From assembly GCA_001642005.1 (NCBI GenBank), contig LWCA01000253.1, forward strand, positions 1-36,668: DNA of 36,668 nt. The letters are read 5' to 3'. Below are positions 33,492-36,668 of this stretch, piece after piece (the stretch's first letter is position 1; the number at the start of each line of letters is the position of its first letter). The translations under genes were made by a program, and so were the position numbers. The DNA comes from Intoshia linei. Lineage: Eukaryota > Orthonectida > Rhopaluridae. A model generated the notes under the pieces. That model saw only the letters and a list, made by a program, of their open reading frames with translations. It did no database searches and was not told the DNA's origin.

Positions 33492-34769
33492 TTTATTTTA
33501 CAAAACTTATCGAAAGGTTCTTGATTGATGATGATAATAATGATTGATTATGATCATTATTAATTATATGAGATGACCTGTAAAGAAAATCAAAATATTT
33601 TCATTTTTCCAAATAAAATTCCTCATTAATGCAAGGAGATTTTTTTCAGAACCAAATATTCCGTTAACGAGGAATTAGCCTGTAGTATAATAACAAAATT
33701 ATACTTCAGATGATTATAAACTTTTTGAAAATGAGTAGATTTCTGAGGTTGAAATTTTTTGTATTTATATCAACTGGAATAAGCTGTATTAGAATAGTCT
33801 TTTTTTAATTGTAGAACCGTTAATTATTTAAAATTTTTTGATTTACAATTTTTGTTAATAAAATAATTTTGAAATAAAAAAAAATGAATAATTAAGTGCT
33901 TTTTTGACCTTGAAGGCGTCATTTTGTCAGATTGAAATCTGAAACTATCAACTGTAATTTTTTTTAAAATTATATTAGTACAAATGTGTATATTTATTTT
34001 TTAAAAAAAGGTTAATCTGGTGTTTTCATCGTGAAAATGCACTTTTTTGGGTTTGCGACTTATGATAATGTTTATCATTTTAAAACCTATTCACAATTTA
34101 TGTGTATAAAATTTTATAAATTTTTTAAATTTCCCCAAAAAATGGTTATTTGTAGTTTTGATCGTGAATATATAAGATTTTAAGATTGAAATGAATTATT
34201 ATGTTGATGAATTTATAACTATATTGACCTTTTTCATAATTGTTTAATGTTTTGTCTTTACTGATTGCTAAATAAGTAATACATTATACATAATTATAAA
34301 GATATGCTACATAACTGTGTGTATAAATATAAAAAAGATATTAATTATTTTTATAGACTTTAATTTACGTAAATAGATTACTTTTTAAATGTTGCATTTA
34401 AAAAAAAGAAATTGCTAATAATGTGGAATTTAGATATTTAAATTAATTAATAATAATTTTATTGTTTGACTTACGTTCATCTCGTTATATTTTCATATTA
34501 TTGATTTTTATCCATCATATTTAATAAACTATTGACAAAAAACTGTTGGGTTTATCTTTATTTCGCTCACTGTATATTAATCAGCATGAAATTACAAGAA
34601 TTATGATATCAATATTATGTATACTAATTGGCTAATTAAAATTTGATAAAATTAAAAAAGTTAAATTTGAAATTATTAATTATTTTTTGAAAATTTCAAT
34701 ATCGGTATACTAAAGATTTTATAATTCACGTGCGATTCTACAAATAATTGTTCAAATATATCAATTTAT
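33492..34769. other. Gene-free region with repeats
   Basis: 33700-34190 carries phrases of the tentative dispersed repeat ('tagatttctgaggttgaaat', 'gaccttgaaggcgtca', 'gcacttttttgggtttgcga'). The rest is AT-rich without a readable exon. Confidence 0.35.
33560..33682. mobile_element. Pogo/Tigger-like terminal repeat, opposite orientation
   Basis: The end 'tattccgttaacgaggaattagcctg' is followed by TA and is the reverse complement of the end at 11314. The subterminal 'ctcattaatgcaaggagatttttttcagaaccaaat' also matches in reverse the copy at 11340-11380. The left boundary is a guess. Confidence 0.5.
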
Positions 34770-35137
34770 GGTATTATTATCATTCCAAAATCAGCTAAAA
34801 GTCGATCTGTAAAAATATGGAATATTTTACGGTTATATCCAGCTGAATTCATAAATCGTGAAGAAAATTTATTTTGCACTAAATGTAATATCAAAATTTA
34901 CACTATTTTTAATGACAAAAATTCCGTAAATAATCTAAACGCATAAATCTAAAATTAATAGTTTTGATATTCGCACTTAAGTAAATTTGTCTAATGATTT
35001 TTGCAGTACAAGTCTTGGAATTCTTTTTATCAGCCGACATTCCCTTGAACAAACCTAATAATCAAAAATTAAAGGAAGCAGCGTCAAATCCAGCCTTACA
35101 TCAAAAATTAGTTCAATTATGTGGGTACAAATATTGA
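34770..35137 (+). pseudogene. CGGBP1-like BED-finger fragment
   Basis: The first frame (34770-34946) reads PKSAKSRSVKIWNILRLYP, then AEFINREENLFCTKCNIKI, resembling the start of CGGBP1-like proteins and hAT BED fingers (K-x-L-F-C-x-x-C-x). The second block (35006-35137) reads VQVLEFFLSADIPLNKPNN, like the helical segment after the finger in the same family (F---L-A-IPL-K-xN). The two blocks are separated by a GTAAAT..TTTGCAG interval that looks like an intron, but the phases do not match. There is no ATG and the zinc-ligand His pair is missing. Most likely a dead CGGBP1-like/hAT copy. Confidence 0.5.
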
Positions 35138-35757
35138 ATCAATGTTCACTCTCTTGAGTGAAATTTTACAGTCACAAAGGCGTTTAACATAATTAATAAT
35201 ATACATTTCTCTCCTTAATATAAATAATTACCATCAAAAAAGATTTATTTATTTAGATTTAGATTATTATATTATTTTTTAAGGAATTCTCCATCAAATT
35301 TAATTGCTGTGAAAGAATTTTCAGTTTACTGAATATAATTCTGACAAAGCAAAGAAATTTTTTATGAGATAATGTTGAAAAATACCTTATTTTATACGAT
35401 AAATAATATTAGCCTATTTTTATGAACATTTTTGCGATCACAGCGCTATAAATTTAATGCTGATGTTAACAATTAAATCTATTTTCTTCAAATAATTTAG
35501 AGAATATTATTTTAAATCATAATTTTATCATTGAAATAAAAAATATTATTGTACCTACACTAAATTGGTACTAACATTGAACCTGTGTACATTTTTTATA
35601 TGAGGTATAGTAAAAATTTTTTTTATAGGTTAAAAAAAAGCCCTATATACTATAAATAAGTGTAAGTAAGAATGTTTAAATTAAAAGTTGTCAATTCTAT
35701 AGTCGCTATAAGAAAATATATTATAATTTGTTTTAGTAGACATGTTCGAATTAAAAG
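35138..35757. other. Gene-free AT-rich stretch
   Basis: No readable exon, repeat end or RNA gene was found between the CGGBP1-like fragment and the candidate short gene. Confidence 0.3.
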
Positions 35758-36213
35758 ATGTTCAGATTATGCAGAACTGACTGTACTTGTTTATTTTATG
35801 TTTTAGTTTTAACGTGGGCTGAAGGAGTGAAATCTCCTGGAATAATTGTAAATCATTATATGTGTTCTTTACGTATTGAACTAGACAATTTAAAACTAAT
35901 TCATGATAATTTAAAAGAAATATTTATGGAAACCTTACAAATGTATGTTGCCAGTGTATGTATTTAATATTATATGACCGAGTAGTCAGCCATGATGTTT
36001 AAGATTTAGAATACAAAAATATATCGGTTAATATGATTAGTAGATACTAGGATGGACTAATGAGCGGTTAACTTAAAAAAATAATTTTCATGAAATATAC
36101 CGGGGATGACCAAGCTACTGTAATTTTTATATTATTCTTGAATTATTTGGCTCATAAGTTAACAGCTTCATTTTTTCCAAATGTAGGTCCTGAAAAATAT
36201 TAATATTGAATGA
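35758..36213 (+). CDS. Candidate small gene or exon set, 66 residues
   Basis: The middle exon (35807-35955) reads LTWAEGVKSPGIIVNHYMC and then ELDNLKLIHDNLKEIFMETL, plausible protein sequence with an amphipathic helix. It has a strong donor (GTATGT) and a TTTTAG acceptor. A minimal model adds a 25-nt first exon (35758-35782) across a 24-nt intron and a short last exon (36187-36213, ending in TGA). It closes in frame at 66 residues. The family is not recognised, and the middle exon may belong to a longer gene whose other exons I did not find. The 24-nt intron is at the lower limit of anything spliced. Confidence 0.35.
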
Positions 36214-36421
36214 AAAACATCAAAAAGTAATGTAGTGATGGTATTTTTTATACTATGAATCAGTGGTTCCACTAAAAATTGCACGGATCCTGTATTTCAT
36301 CCAAAATAACCGTAGAGGTGCTATCCCCTTTTTGGAGTTTTAAAATGAAACACATTAAATTTAATAATTTTCAGTAATACGTGTTAAATGGATAAAAATT
36401 AGGAAATGGTTGTATTTACAC

Positions 36422-36668
36422 TAGGGCTCGCAAAAAACCGAAAATTTTAAAACCGATTAAAAACCGGTTTTCAAAATTTTTAAGGACATAAATCCAAAGG
36501 AGACACGAATACAGTACTATTTATTGTCACAAAAAACAATCTTAATCTTCTTAATCCAATACAAATTTAATCAACCTTCAGAACTTGCTGGATGATCCAC
36601 ATCTTTTTGGAAACGATCTTTTAAGAAACACAATGCATTGAGCGTTTTACCAGACAGACTTGTTCTAA
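36422..36668 (-). mobile_element. hAT transposon 3' end with transposase C-terminus
   Basis: The stretch 36422-36480 (TAGGGCTCGCAAAAAACCGA, then 'aaaaccgattaaaaaccggtttt') is the kind of terminus seen in Ac-like hAT elements. Inside it, on the minus strand from the window edge to a stop at 36571, the frame reads RTSLSGKTLNALCFLKDRF, the C-terminal dimerisation tail (R--L-G--L--L-FLK) of hAT transposases. The element continues beyond the window, so its state cannot be judged. Confidence 0.7.

Noticed and set aside
1-36668. Search for CRISPR arrays, bacterial operons and ribosome-binding sites
   Set aside because: Spliceosomal introns, animal-specific genes and hAT elements show that this is eukaryotic nuclear DNA. 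No regularly spaced direct repeats were seen.

Overview
The window is eukaryotic, very AT-rich and almost certainly from a small-genomed animal. It encodes a transmembrane receptor-type tyrosine phosphatase, Integrator subunit 6 (INTS6), the central-channel nucleoporin NUP62, the animal protein C11orf65/MFI and an F-BAR protein. Every gene is cut by very short spliceosomal introns, mostly 35-60 nt with some of 24-28 nt, with donors such as GTAATT, GTATTT and GTAATG and acceptors ending TTTTAG or TATAG. The largest uninterrupted reading frames are therefore exons rather than whole genes. I rebuilt genes by joining exons whose splice sites and phases agree; most models close exactly in frame. 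Such introns recall simplified parasitic animals (orthonectids, dicyemids), but that is inference and no species is assigned.

Layout. 1-2742: decayed transposons (hAT transposase C-terminus, integrase fragment). 2743-13393, all minus strand: an unrecognised 325-residue gene, an unrecognised 279-residue gene built largely of 30-48 nt micro-exons, and an F-BAR gene whose 3' end I cannot resolve. 13934-20138, minus: a 1292-residue receptor tyrosine phosphatase whose two cytoplasmic domains both look catalytically dead. 20887-22985: a decayed 2.1-kb hAT transposon with a perfect 8-bp target duplication. 23037-26933, minus: INTS6, head to head with C11orf65 (26998-29033, plus) across 64 bp. 31090-31960, minus: NUP62 with no FG-repeat region, head to head with an unrecognised 250-residue gene (32052-33491, plus) across 91 bp. 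33500-36668: transposon remains (pogo-like terminus, CGGBP1-like fragment, hAT transposase end) and one weak short gene.

Two architectures coexist. Genes are extremely compact, with tiny introns and divergent promoters under 100 bp. Yet a few introns are long because small hAT-type elements with 8-bp target duplications landed in them: two in the unrecognised minus-strand genes, one in INTS6, one in the 250-residue gene, and a probable one in the phosphatase gene. The genes do not form one pathway. They are housekeeping (INTS6, NUP62), receptor-like, membrane-shaping (F-BAR), C11orf65-type and orphan genes.
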